A model generated the notes under the pieces. The model saw nothing but the letters and a program-made list of their open reading frames with translations. It was not told the DNA's origin and made no database searches. The position numbers and the translations under genes are program-made. A stretch of 34,700 nucleotides of DNA. Source: Candidatus Enterococcus ferrettii. GTDB lineage: Bacteria; Bacillota; Bacilli; Lactobacillales; Enterococcaceae. Location: assembly GCF_017377655.1 (NCBI RefSeq), contig NZ_JAFREL010000014.1, positions 1 through 34,700 of the forward strand, written 5' to 3'. Every line of letters starts with the position of its first letter. Position 1 is the first letter of the stretch. Shown here in pieces: positions 8,995-17,574 of this stretch.

Positions 8995-9780
8995 GTGGGT
9001 TACAAGAATAACAATATTGGGTATGTTGACGGACTTTTAGAATCAAGAGCTGTGATCAAGAAGAATAATTATGCCGTATTGCCTCATGAAGGACTAGTCA
9101 ATAACGTAATTCCCGGTTTTGAAAACTGTGATTGCTCCATTTTAGGCTCAAAAAAATTAGGTGCAAATTTCGTCGATTTTATTATGACCTTTCAAAAAGG
9201 CGGTAAAAATACTCAAGGCTTCGGCGGAGAAGGTGTTGAAACCTTAGTATATGTAATCGACGGAAAATTAACCGTAGGTGATGGGGAAGAAACACATGAA
9301 GTGACTACTGGTGGTTTTGTATATTTGCCAGCAGGTGTATTAATGTATTTGGAAAATGCCCAAGAAGAAAAGACGGAATTCTTCCTATATAAAAAGCGTT
9401 ACCAACCAATCAAGGGTCAGGAAGCCTACAAAGTAGTTGGCAATATCAATGAGATTGAACCTATTCAATATGAAGGCATGAAGGACGTTTTGCTTTGGGA
9501 TTTTCTGCCAAAGGATTTATGCTTCGACATGAATTTCCATATTTTATCCTTTGAGCCTGGAGCAAGTCACGGATATATTGAAACGCATTATCAGGAACAT
9601 GGGGCTTATTTGCTTTCAGGCAAGGGAATGTACAATTTAGACAATGAATGGTTGCCAGTGGAAAAGGGCGATTATATTTTTATGAGTGCATATGTGCATC
9701 AGGCAGCTTATGCAGTGGGGCGAGATGAGCCGTTAGCGTATGTCTATTCAAAAGATTGTAACCGCGAACCTGAAATTTAA
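8995..9780 (+). CDS. allE: (S)-ureidoglycine aminohydrolase
   Basis: The enzyme hydrolyses (S)-ureidoglycine to (S)-ureidoglycolate and ammonia in a manganese-dependent reaction. The 261-residue product is a two-cupin protein of the same length as E. coli AllE. The C-terminal cupin holds Glu196, His198, His202 and Gln236, with the same spacing (2, 4, 34) as the manganese ligands of the plant enzyme. Translation starts at GTG 8995 after AGAAGG (8981-8986). Ureidoglycine also decays on its own and is the substrate of PucG, whose gene lies further right, so AllE steers flux toward the dehydrogenase route. Confidence 0.94.
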   Translation: MGYKNNNIGYVDGLLESRAVIKKNNYAVLPHEGLVNNVIPGFENCDCSILGSKKLGANFVDFIMTFQKGGKNTQGFGGEGVETLVYVIDGKLTVGDGEETHEVTTGGFVYLPAGVLMYLENAQEEKTEFFLYKKRYQPIKGQEAYKVVGNINEIEPIQYEGMKDVLLWDFLPKDLCFDMNFHILSFEPGASHGYIETHYQEHGAYLLSGKGMYNLDNEWLPVEKGDYIFMSAYVHQAAYAVGRDEPLAYVYSKDCNREPEI

Positions 9781-9801
9781 GAAAAGGAAGTAGATTGTGA
9801 G

Positions 9802-10866
9802 ATGGAAGAGACAATCAAAGTTCAGCCTGCAAGATTGCATGAATTGATACAAGAAAAATTAATCAAGGCAGGTCTAAAGAAAGAACAGGCTGATACAGTT
9901 GCAAAGCATCTGGTCTTTGCCGATGCCTGCGGTATTCATTCGCATGGAGCGGTCCGTGTGGATTATTATGCCGAGCGTATCTCAAAAGGTGGCGTGACCA
10001 TTGATCCGGAAATCACCTTTGAAAAAACCGGGGAAAGTACGGGGATTGTGCATGGCGACAACGGTGTTGGTCAATATGTTGCATTAAGAGGATTAGACTA
10101 CGCAATGGATATGGCAAAGGAATCTGGAGCTGCAATTGTTGGTGTCAAACGCATGAGTCACTCTGGTGCACTATCTTATTATGTTAAAAGAGCAGCCGAG
10201 GAAAATTTGATTGCGATTTCCATGTGTCAATCTGATCCTATGGTCGTACCTTTCGGGGGTTCAGAAAATTATTTTGGTACCAACCCAATTGCTTTTGCTG
10301 TACCAAGAGAAAATGGAGCGCCTGTTGTTTTTGACATGGCGACAACCGTTCAAGCTTGGGGCAAGATACTCGATGCCCGTTCTAAAAATCAGGATATTCC
10401 TGATAATTGGGCAGTAGATAGTGAAGGGCATCCAACAACTAATCCGCATGATGTCCATGGATTACTTCCATTAGCTGGGCCAAAAGGTTTCGGTCTAATG
10501 ATGATGGTGGACGTCCTTTCGGGTATGTTATTGGGATTGCCATTTGGTAAAAATGTTTCCTCAATGTACAGTGATTTAACAGAAAAAAGAAATCTAGGTC
10601 AACTATTTATACTAATTGATCCAACCCGTTTTACTGATTTACCTAGCTTCAAGCACAGTGTCGAAACGATGGTAGAGGAGCTGCATACGATTGCCCCGGC
10701 TATCGGCTTTCAGCAAGTTTATTATCCAGGAGAAACGAATCAGATAAAATACGATACCTATATGACTGAGGGGATTCCAGTCACTAAAAATATTATGGAT
10801 TATTTGGAAAGTGACACCGTACACTTTAATCAATATGGCGGTACAGGAAGTTTTGCAACGAGTTAG
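9802..10866 (+). CDS. allD: Ureidoglycolate dehydrogenase (NAD+)
   Basis: It oxidises (S)-ureidoglycolate to oxalurate (N-carbamoyl-2-oxoglycine) and yields NADH. The 354 residues match the LDH2/malate dehydrogenase family, a Rossmann-unlike NAD(P)-dependent fold. Conserved segments include IHSHGAVRVDYY (about 45-56), RMSHSGALSYY with His120 as the likely catalytic base, MCQSDPMVVPFGG, and FDMATTVQAWGK. These resemble E. coli AllD closely. The start is ATG 9802, with AGGAAG 12 bases upstream. It is 21 bases from allE and 19 from allF. In a fermentative cell the NADH formed must be reoxidised elsewhere, unlike the PucG route, which is redox neutral. Confidence 0.93.
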   Translation: MEETIKVQPARLHELIQEKLIKAGLKKEQADTVAKHLVFADACGIHSHGAVRVDYYAERISKGGVTIDPEITFEKTGESTGIVHGDNGVGQYVALRGLDYAMDMAKESGAAIVGVKRMSHSGALSYYVKRAAEENLIAISMCQSDPMVVPFGGSENYFGTNPIAFAVPRENGAPVVFDMATTVQAWGKILDARSKNQDIPDNWAVDSEGHPTTNPHDVHGLLPLAGPKGFGLMMMVDVLSGMLLGLPFGKNVSSMYSDLTEKRNLGQLFILIDPTRFTDLPSFKHSVETMVEELHTIAPAIGFQQVYYPGETNQIKYDTYMTEGIPVTKNIMDYLESDTVHFNQYGGTGSFATS

Positions 10867-10885
10867 CAGAAAGTGAGGAAAGAAA

Positions 10886-12643
10886 TTGTTATACACAATT
10901 ATTCAGAAAAATAGTTATCAAGATTCAATTGTACTTATGCTGTTGACCAATCAATTAAATACGATTGCCGGCGTTAAAAAAGCCTCCGTGATGATGGGTA
11001 CTCCTGCTAACAAAGATATTCTTAAAGCAGGTGGATTGCATACCAGCGAACTAGAAAAAGCTTCGTCAAATGACATGGCGATCGTGTTAGATATTACTAA
11101 AAAAGATGAGCAGCTAATCAAAGAAATACTGACAGTAGTCGATGAATATTTGAAAGAAAAAAGCAAGGGCGGCAGCGACAAGGGAACTGAGACTGTGAAA
11201 ACTTGGGATAAAGCATTAACTCTGGGCAAAGATGCCAATGTGGTAATCTTCTCCATTCCAGGTGCCCATGCAGCTTTAGAAATTGAGCATGCATTGAAAG
11301 AAAATAAACACGTCTTTTGCTTTAGCGACAATATCCCTCTAGAAGATGAGGTCCGCTTGAAAAAGCTGGCTCATGACAAGGGGCTGTTACTAATGGGTCC
11401 GGATTGTGGAACGGGAATCATCAATGGCATCCCAGTAGCCTTCACCAATGCGATTCGCAAAGGGAGTATTGGTGTTGTTGGGGCATCTGGAACAGGTATT
11501 CAGGAAGTAACCACGTTGATTCATAAGTTAGGCGGCGGTGTGACAAACGCTATCGGAACGGGTGGCCGCGATTTGAAGGCTGAAGTTGGTGGAATTACTC
11601 TAAAGGACAGTGTGATGACTTTAGAAAGTGATCCAAATACTAAGGTAATTGTCGTGATCTCCAAGCCGCCTGCACCAAGTGTAAGAGACGAAGTACTCAA
11701 CTTGTTGAGAGAATCTACCAAACCAGTAGTAACGATTTTTCTAGGGGAAGAACCAACCGATCATGAAGAGAATCTTTACCGCGCTTATACTTTAGAAGAA
11801 GCTGCAGAAATCGCAGTTCAATTAATGAATAATCAAAAAGTAGAACCGAATCATGAGACCCTGATGGTTCCGGAATATCAATTTAAAACTGGACAAACAG
11901 GGATTAAAGGTCTGTATTCAGGTGGCACATTGGCCTATGAAGCAGCAATGCTGATAAAACAAGGGTTAGGCTTAGAGGAAGATCAGGCTAATGAAGATGG
12001 TTATATTTTAAAAGCAGGTGCCCATGAAATTTTAGACCTAGGGGACGACATTTACACTCAGGGGAAACCACACCCGATGATTGATCCAACGAAACGTAAA
12101 GAAATGTTAGCCGCAGCTGCGGATGAAGAAACGACTGCAGTTATCTTATTAGATGATGTATTGGGTTATGGATCTCATGAAAATATGGCCCGAGAATTAG
12201 CACCAACCATCAAAGCAATTAAGGAAAAGGCCCAAAAAGATGGTCGAGAGTTAGCCGTGATTGCTACCATCGTTGGGACAGACGAAGATCCGCAAAATAT
12301 AGACGAACAAGCTGCCATTCTAGAAGATGCTGGTGTAATTTTGTGCCATAGTAATGCTCAGGCAGTTAAATCAGCTCTAACTATGCTGGGGCATCCCGTC
12401 ATTTTGCCGGAACGAAAGGTTTTAGCTAAAAAAGCTGGATCAAAGACAACCGACACGCCGTCTGAAGCTATGCTGAATTTATTAACAAATAATTCCTTCA
12501 TTAATGTTGGGTTACGTAGTTTCTCTGAAGCGATCACAGGTCATAATGGCCAGGTGGTTCAATTCGACTGGCAGCCAATTGCTGGCGGCAATATTACATT
12601 GCAGAAGGCGTTGAATTTCTTAAATAAAGTGGAATTAGGATAG
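10886..12643 (+). CDS. allF: Oxamic transcarbamylase subunit AllF (FdrA family)
   Basis: A 585-residue FdrA-family protein, slightly longer than E. coli FdrA/AllF (about 555). The family shares the fold of the succinyl-CoA synthetase alpha subunit: a Rossmann-like VGASGTGIQEV, a GPDCGTGIINGIPVAF block recalling the SucD GPNCPG loop, and GTGGRDLKAEVGG are all visible. In E. coli AllF, AllG and AllH together split oxalurate with phosphate into oxamate and carbamoyl phosphate. The start is TTG 10886 after GAGGAAAG. The gene is in frame order between allD and allG, so the whole pathway is in one transcript. The older annotation of FdrA as a suppressor of dominant-negative ftsH mutations does not describe its metabolic role. 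Confidence 0.88.
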   Translation: MLYTIIQKNSYQDSIVLMLLTNQLNTIAGVKKASVMMGTPANKDILKAGGLHTSELEKASSNDMAIVLDITKKDEQLIKEILTVVDEYLKEKSKGGSDKGTETVKTWDKALTLGKDANVVIFSIPGAHAALEIEHALKENKHVFCFSDNIPLEDEVRLKKLAHDKGLLLMGPDCGTGIINGIPVAFTNAIRKGSIGVVGASGTGIQEVTTLIHKLGGGVTNAIGTGGRDLKAEVGGITLKDSVMTLESDPNTKVIVVISKPPAPSVRDEVLNLLRESTKPVVTIFLGEEPTDHEENLYRAYTLEEAAEIAVQLMNNQKVEPNHETLMVPEYQFKTGQTGIKGLYSGGTLAYEAAMLIKQGLGLEEDQANEDGYILKAGAHEILDLGDDIYTQGKPHPMIDPTKRKEMLAAAADEETTAVILLDDVLGYGSHENMARELAPTIKAIKEKAQKDGRELAVIATIVGTDEDPQNIDEQAAILEDAGVILCHSNAQAVKSALTMLGHPVILPERKVLAKKAGSKTTDTPSEAMLNLLTNNSFINVGLRSFSEAITGHNGQVVQFDWQPIAGGNITLQKALNFLNKVELG

Positions 12644-12654
12644 GAGGAGAAAAA

Positions 12655-13917
12655 GTGTACCAAACAATTGATGAAGCAAATAAGGCAGTAGCCGCCAAAA
12701 TCGTCGCCGGTTCTCCTTTCTTATTGGACGTAGTTCCTGCGAAAACGGTTATTAAGGAATTAAATGAAGAAAAGGTTCTGCTGCATGCCGGCCCACCCAT
12801 CCGCTATGATCAAATGGTCGATCCAATTCAAGGAGCTTGTATCGGAGCCGCACTATTTGAAGGTTGGGGTGAAACCGTAGATGATGTCCGTACACTGCTA
12901 GAGTCCGGCAAAGTTAAATTAATCCCGTGTCACCATGTGAATGCAGTAGGGCCGATGGGCGGAATTACTTCTGCCAATATGGCAGTATTGGTTGTAGAAA
13001 ACAAAACAGACGGCAACCGGGCATATTGCACGATGAACGAAGGAATCGGCGCTGTATTACGTTTTGGTGCATATTCCGAGGAAGTGATTTCTCGTCTGCA
13101 TTGGATGAAGGATACGTTAGCACCGGTTTTGAGTGCTGCGTTAAAAACAATAGACGGGGGCCTAAATATTAACGTTCTTGTCGCTAAAGCAATTGCGATG
13201 GGGGATGAATTCCACCAACGAAATATTGCAGCTTCCCTAGCTTTCTTAAAAGAAGTGGCACCAGCTATCATTTCCCTAAACGGTTTTGAAAAAGAAAAGC
13301 TGGAGGTTGTTCAATTCTTAGCGGACACCGATCAATTTTTCCTTAATATCATGATGGCTTCAGCAAAAGCAGTTATGGATGGTGCGAGACAAATCCAAGA
13401 AGGCACGATTGTTACAGCAATGTGCCGAAATGGTCATGAGTTTGGTATTCGAATCGCCGGGATGGGAGATGAGTGGTTTACTGGACCAGTAAATACGCCA
13501 AAAGGCTTGTATTTTTCAGGCTTTAGTGAAGAAGATGCAGCTACTGATATGGGAGATAGCGCCATTACTGAAACCTTTGGTGTTGGTGGAATGGCTATGA
13601 TCGCCGCACCAGCAGTTACCCGCTTTGTCGGCTCAGGCGGTTTTTACGATGCCTTAAATACAAGCAATGAAATGACTGAGATTTGTATTGACAGCAATCC
13701 GAATTTCTCAGTACCTACTTGGGACTTTAAAGGAATCTGCTTAGGAATTGATGCTAGAAAAGTGGTTGAAACTGGAATTTTACCAGTTATCAATACCGGA
13801 ATTGCTAATAAAAAAGCTGGGTTGGGACAAATTGGTGCAGGAACCGTAACACCTCCTATCGACTGCTTTGAAAAAGCTGTTTTGGCCTATGCAAAAAAGC
13901 TTGGATTCAAGGAATAG
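12655..13917 (+). CDS. allG: Oxamic transcarbamylase subunit AllG (DUF1116, YlbE family)
   Basis: This 420-residue protein is a full-length DUF1116 member, about the same size as E. coli YlbE/AllG. Glycine-rich conserved stretches are visible, for example HHVNAVGPMGGITSANMAV (about 87-105), MNEGIGAVLRFGA, and ETFGVGGMAMIAAPAVTRF (about 304-322). The biochemical role rests on the E. coli assignment of oxamic transcarbamylase to three genes; which subunit binds which ligand cannot be read from this sequence. It starts at GTG 12655 behind a strong AGGAGG (12642-12647), 11 bases after the allF stop. Confidence 0.88.
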   Translation: MYQTIDEANKAVAAKIVAGSPFLLDVVPAKTVIKELNEEKVLLHAGPPIRYDQMVDPIQGACIGAALFEGWGETVDDVRTLLESGKVKLIPCHHVNAVGPMGGITSANMAVLVVENKTDGNRAYCTMNEGIGAVLRFGAYSEEVISRLHWMKDTLAPVLSAALKTIDGGLNINVLVAKAIAMGDEFHQRNIAASLAFLKEVAPAIISLNGFEKEKLEVVQFLADTDQFFLNIMMASAKAVMDGARQIQEGTIVTAMCRNGHEFGIRIAGMGDEWFTGPVNTPKGLYFSGFSEEDAATDMGDSAITETFGVGGMAMIAAPAVTRFVGSGGFYDALNTSNEMTEICIDSNPNFSVPTWDFKGICLGIDARKVVETGILPVINTGIANKKAGLGQIGAGTVTPPIDCFEKAVLAYAKKLGFKE

Positions 13918-13921
13918 ACTC

Positions 13922-14779
13922 GTGCCGGTGCTGGTAGAAACAAGTTGTTTGGATCAGGAAATCTTTGATCACTCACTTGCTAAGCGGCACTGGCGGGTAC
14001 ACAGTAAATTTGCACACAGCTTTAATATTCAGGACGAGACAAGACAGTACCTGGCCGTCATTGCCTCCGAGCAGAAGATTCATGTACCTAATGGAATCTA
14101 TCTAAGTCCGAGTGAGTTTAAGCACTTAGCAGCAGAAGTTCAAGTTGATGATTGCTTGCTGATTCAAGGTTTACGCGTGAAATTTCCTCAGCGCCACTTA
14201 CTGTTGACCACTCGTACCTATCAATCTTTCCAAAAAGAACTATCTGCTGATAGAACGGATGCAGTTTGGGACAGGTATGTGTCGGAAATCAAGAAAGTAA
14301 AGAAAGAGACAGGAAACCACGAACCTTTAGCAGCAGTGTTTACCCAAATCAATGACTTTATTCAAGCTATTGATCGATTGTGTACAGATAAATTTTCAAT
14401 GCAGCGAAGTGGACTTCAATTCTTAATTGGCCGTGGTCCGGGACTAACGCCGACAGGTGATGATATGATTATTGGTCATTTAGCTGCGCGCCTATTGTTA
14501 GGCCGTCGAAACCAAAAGCTGGAACGTTACCTGCGTAATAAAATAATGGCCGTCACTGATTTAACGACAGATGTCAGTAAACACTATCTGTTATGTAGTA
14601 TTGATCAGCGTTTCAACCAATCAGTTTTACAACTAATCACTGAGTTCGGAAGTAACGCGGGACAAATTAGTAAAAGAATTCAAGCGGTTTTAGCAACCGG
14701 ACACACATCAGGTGCTGATTTTCTCGCAGGTTTTACACGTACAATTCATTATTTTAAGGAGGAGAACCATGGCAAATAG
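13922..14779 (+). CDS. allH: Oxamic transcarbamylase subunit AllH (DUF2877, YlbF family)
   Basis: The 285-residue product belongs to the DUF2877 family (E. coli YlbF/AllH about 271). The family hallmark GRGPGLTPTGDDMIIG is present at about residues 176-191. The start is GTG 13922 with AAGGAA (13909-13914) seven bases before it; an in-frame TTG at 13868 would overlap allG by 50 bases and has no ribosome site. The last 11 bases overlap the arcC start, so translation of the two is coupled and carbamoyl phosphate producer and consumer would be made together. It is the most divergent subunit of the trio and I assign it by motif and position. Confidence 0.86.
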   Translation: MPVLVETSCLDQEIFDHSLAKRHWRVHSKFAHSFNIQDETRQYLAVIASEQKIHVPNGIYLSPSEFKHLAAEVQVDDCLLIQGLRVKFPQRHLLLTTRTYQSFQKELSADRTDAVWDRYVSEIKKVKKETGNHEPLAAVFTQINDFIQAIDRLCTDKFSMQRSGLQFLIGRGPGLTPTGDDMIIGHLAARLLLGRRNQKLERYLRNKIMAVTDLTTDVSKHYLLCSIDQRFNQSVLQLITEFGSNAGQISKRIQAVLATGHTSGADFLAGFTRTIHYFKEENHGK

Positions 14780-15707
14780 AGTAGTCATTGCGCTTGGCGG
14801 GAATGCCATTTTGAAGCCGGGTCAAGAACAAACGGTAGAAGCACAACTAAAGAATATTACAACAAGCGCCGAAATGGTGACAAAAATTGAAAAATTAGAT
14901 TATCAAATTGTCGTCACACATGGCAATGGCCCTCAGGTCGGAAACATTCTGCGTCAAAATGAAGAAGCAAAGAACATCGTTCCACCATTCCCATTAGATG
15001 TCTGCAACGCAGAATCGCAAGGCTTTATTGGCTATTTAATGGAGCAGACAATTAAAAATAAAATTGAAGAAGAAGGGTTGACCAGTGAAGTTGTAACTTT
15101 ACTGACACAAGTTGAAGTTTCTCCTGATGACAGAGCTTTCCAAAAACCAACTAAGCCTATTGGAGTCTTTTATTCAAAAGAAGAAGCCGAAAAGATGGAA
15201 AAAGAACGTGGTTGGGCAATGATGGAGGATGCAGGAAGAGGGTATCGACGCGCGGTCCCTTCACCGCAGCCGCTAACGATCCATGGGGTAAGTGCCATTG
15301 TAAATTTATTAAACCAAAATACGATTGTTGTAGCTGGTGGCGGCGGTGGAATCCCAGTCTCAAGAAAAGAAAATGGTTTTTTGAGCGGCATCGAAGCCGT
15401 CATTGATAAAGATCGCACGGGAAAGAAACTATCTGAACAGGTAGACGCCGATGTATTCATGATGCTGACAGACGTAAGCAATGTATATATTAATTATGGC
15501 AAACCCAATCAGGAAAAATTGGAGACCATTACTCCAGAAATCGCACAAAAACATTTCGATGAGGGGCATTTTGCTGATGGCAGTATGGGGCCGAAAATTG
15601 AGGCAGCGATTAACTTCGCCCGACAAGGCAAGACGGCGATCATTTGTGCTCTAGAAGAGGCTGATCGTGCATTATTAGGTGAAGCAGGTACAAGAATTGT
15701 TGGATAA
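14769..15707 (+). CDS. arcC: Carbamate kinase of the oxamate pathway
   Basis: This 312-residue kinase transfers phosphate from carbamoyl phosphate to ADP, giving ATP, CO2 and ammonia; it is the energy-yielding last step. Amino acid kinase family motifs are clear: ALGGNAIL (about 8-15), VTHGNGPQVGNI (about 49-60), VVAGGGGGIPV, DKDRTGKKL, and LTDVSNVYINYG. The ATG at 14769 follows GGAGGAG and overlaps the end of allH. In E. coli the equivalent gene (ybcF) has also been called allK. The gene is last in the operon. ArcC of the arginine deiminase pathway is the same family, but no arcA or arcB lies here. Confidence 0.94.
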   Translation: MANRVVIALGGNAILKPGQEQTVEAQLKNITTSAEMVTKIEKLDYQIVVTHGNGPQVGNILRQNEEAKNIVPPFPLDVCNAESQGFIGYLMEQTIKNKIEEEGLTSEVVTLLTQVEVSPDDRAFQKPTKPIGVFYSKEEAEKMEKERGWAMMEDAGRGYRRAVPSPQPLTIHGVSAIVNLLNQNTIVVAGGGGGIPVSRKENGFLSGIEAVIDKDRTGKKLSEQVDADVFMMLTDVSNVYINYGKPNQEKLETITPEIAQKHFDEGHFADGSMGPKIEAAINFARQGKTAIICALEEADRALLGEAGTRIVG

Positions 15708-15790
15708 AAATCCAGCAATGCTTGTACCTTGGGTTATTTCCAGAAAAATTAGTAAAGATCGTGATGAGAGTATTCTTTCCAGCTAAAACT

Positions 15791-15818
15791 AAAAAAGCTG
15801 AAGGGAAATCCTTCAGCT
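15791..15818 (-). terminator. Terminator of the pucR gene
   Basis: A 9-bp stem AGCTGAAGG/CCTTCAGCT with a 5-base loop is followed on the minus strand by TTTTTT. It lies just past the pucR stop. On the plus strand there is no T run, so the all operon has no clear terminator of its own between 15708 and 15824. Confidence 0.8.
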
Positions 15819-15824
15819 AGTCAA

Positions 15825-17444
15825 TCACAGATTGTTTTCTTCGGATAATTCAAGCGCCAATCTCAAATCTAGGCTCACAGACGGGTCGTGAATATTTTTT
15901 CCGATAAGGTTGCTGCATTGATCAATGCGATACTTGATAGTATTGCGGTGAACAAACAAAGCCTTCGCTGTACGAGCGATTTCGCAATTGAAATCAAGAT
16001 AGTATTTCAAGGTTTTGCGCAACTCAATCGAAGAAGCTTCCTTTGGATATGCTAAGTCTTTCAAGGTGATTTCACAGAAATAAGCGATATCAGAGGGACC
16101 AATTTTTTCAAATAGACTGCGCATGCCTTTTTGCTGATATTGATAAATCGAAGTAGTAATCGAAAGAGAGGACATCTCTTCATAAGCAGTTTTAGCCTCG
16201 ATATAGGATTTCGCAACGTCATCAATCGTGCCATAGATATTTCCAACACCAAATTGCAGGTCTATCGAAAGTCTCTTAGTTAAGTCATCTGCAATATTTT
16301 GCAGGATGCTTTCCAGATTTTCTTGCTTATGCTGAATTAACGCTACACAATGCTGGGTATTTTTAACCTTGAATAGACTAACATCCTTGATGTGATGTTT
16401 CAGCTTGCTGCTTAACCACTTAAAGCCTAGCTGGCTAACCTCTTCTTGGTATTTGATTTTAGAGTCGCTGGTATTTTTTTGCTTACAAGAAGCATAGACC
16501 ACCCGATAGTGCCGTGCCTTAACTAGACCGTATGTGGTACCTAAATCTAACCAATCACGGGGGTGTTGGTTGGGCGCTTGTTGAATTTCAATCATTCGAG
16601 TCAGAAAATCTGTTTTTAAAAGATCATAAGACTCCTGAACCTTCTGGTTTTTATAGAGCATAAAAGACAAGACTAAACTAGCTTGTTCCAAAGCAAAATT
16701 TGAAACAGGGTAAGGGATTTTTTCAGGATTCAACACAACCAGTGAATGAGGGAAATAGTGATTTGTCTCAACTGAAAAATAGGAAACAAGGAATTTTTTC
16801 TGATCCAGGTCCTCAATCAGTACAGACTCGCTTTTTTTCTGACCGAATATCAATTGATCAATATAAAATTCTGCTGGTTTTGAGGCCTTGGAAAAGTGTT
16901 TTGAAGCTGCATAAACCTGCTTATAGGGATCGACTAAAATCACTGGCGTATTGATTGATCGTCCAAAATCTGCGATAAAGCGAGCAATACTAACATCATT
17001 TACCAGTAAACTGGAGAAACGCCGCTGGATATCTAGCGCATAACTCAGCTGCTCGGTTTGCTTGTCCCACAAAAAGCTTAACAATTGGTGCAGCAGACGG
17101 CCTAAAGGAATGGATGTAGGAACCAACACAATTGGAAAGTGTACACTATCCGCGTATTGGATCACCTTAGGGTCGATTTCATCAAGGAAGCGGCCAACTT
17201 TGATACCTAAACCTGCCGCTTTCTTCTCCTTTAAGGAGTCAATTAAAGCAAACATTCTGGTTTGATCCTCCTGATAGATCATTGCAGTGGTTAATAGCAG
17301 GATATGTTCTGGAATATAAAAAGAAATATCTGGGGTTTCACTAATTTCAATACTTTCGACGGGTAATTCCGCATATTTAGGATTCGTTAATAGCTTCAAA
17401 TCAGAAAAACGGGGAATTTGTAATAAATCAACGAGTGTTTTCAT
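15825..17444 (-). CDS. pucR: PucR-family transcriptional regulator
   Basis: This 539-residue regulator has an N-terminal PucR ligand-sensing domain (about 1-120), a GAF/GGDEF-like central part (about 140-420), and a C-terminal helix-turn-helix of the PucR/HTH_30 type (about 480-530, with AKALFVHRNTIKYRI). B. subtilis PucR controls purine and allantoin catabolism genes and responds to ureide intermediates. Its position between the all operon and pucG makes it the likely local regulator; the effector cannot be read here. ATG 17444 has AAAGGAGG upstream on the minus strand. Its promoter (17465-17493) and terminator make it a single-gene transcript convergent with arcC. Confidence 0.88.
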   Translation of the reverse strand: MKTLVDLLQIPRFSDLKLLTNPKYAELPVESIEISETPDISFYIPEHILLLTTAMIYQEDQTRMFALIDSLKEKKAAGLGIKVGRFLDEIDPKVIQYADSVHFPIVLVPTSIPLGRLLHQLLSFLWDKQTEQLSYALDIQRRFSSLLVNDVSIARFIADFGRSINTPVILVDPYKQVYAASKHFSKASKPAEFYIDQLIFGQKKSESVLIEDLDQKKFLVSYFSVETNHYFPHSLVVLNPEKIPYPVSNFALEQASLVLSFMLYKNQKVQESYDLLKTDFLTRMIEIQQAPNQHPRDWLDLGTTYGLVKARHYRVVYASCKQKNTSDSKIKYQEEVSQLGFKWLSSKLKHHIKDVSLFKVKNTQHCVALIQHKQENLESILQNIADDLTKRLSIDLQFGVGNIYGTIDDVAKSYIEAKTAYEEMSSLSITTSIYQYQQKGMRSLFEKIGPSDIAYFCEITLKDLAYPKEASSIELRKTLKYYLDFNCEIARTAKALFVHRNTIKYRIDQCSNLIGKNIHDPSVSLDLRLALELSEENNL

Positions 17445-17464
17445 AACGTCCTCCTTTAAAAAGA

Positions 17465-17493
17465 AGTATAACGAAAGAGGGAAAGCAACTCAA
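17465..17493 (-). promoter_or_regulatory. Predicted sigma-A promoter of pucR
   Basis: On the minus strand TTGAGT (17493-17488) and TATACT (17470-17465) are separated by 17 bases. The predicted start lies close to the AAAGGAGG site, giving a very short leader. The rest of the intergenic region (to 17574) must hold the pucG promoter, which I cannot pinpoint. Confidence 0.6.
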
Positions 17494-17574
17494 CAAAATT
17501 AGCAGTAATTACCATTTTTCAACAAAAATTGTGCAAAACAAACAAAAGACAATGAAGAAAGAGGAGATTCATCT

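Noticed and set aside
12930..13271. Leftward 113-codon open frame inside allG
   Set aside because: Lies wholly within a well-supported gene, has no ribosome site and no recognisable protein features.
13868..13921. N-terminal extension of AllH from TTG 13868
   Set aside because: Would overlap allG by 50 bases, has no ribosome site; GTG 13922 has AAGGAA at correct spacing.
17511..17534. A third copy of the dyad in front of pucG
   Set aside because: Only one arm (ATTGTGC) fits; the other arm and the spacing to any -10 do not match, so I do not claim it.
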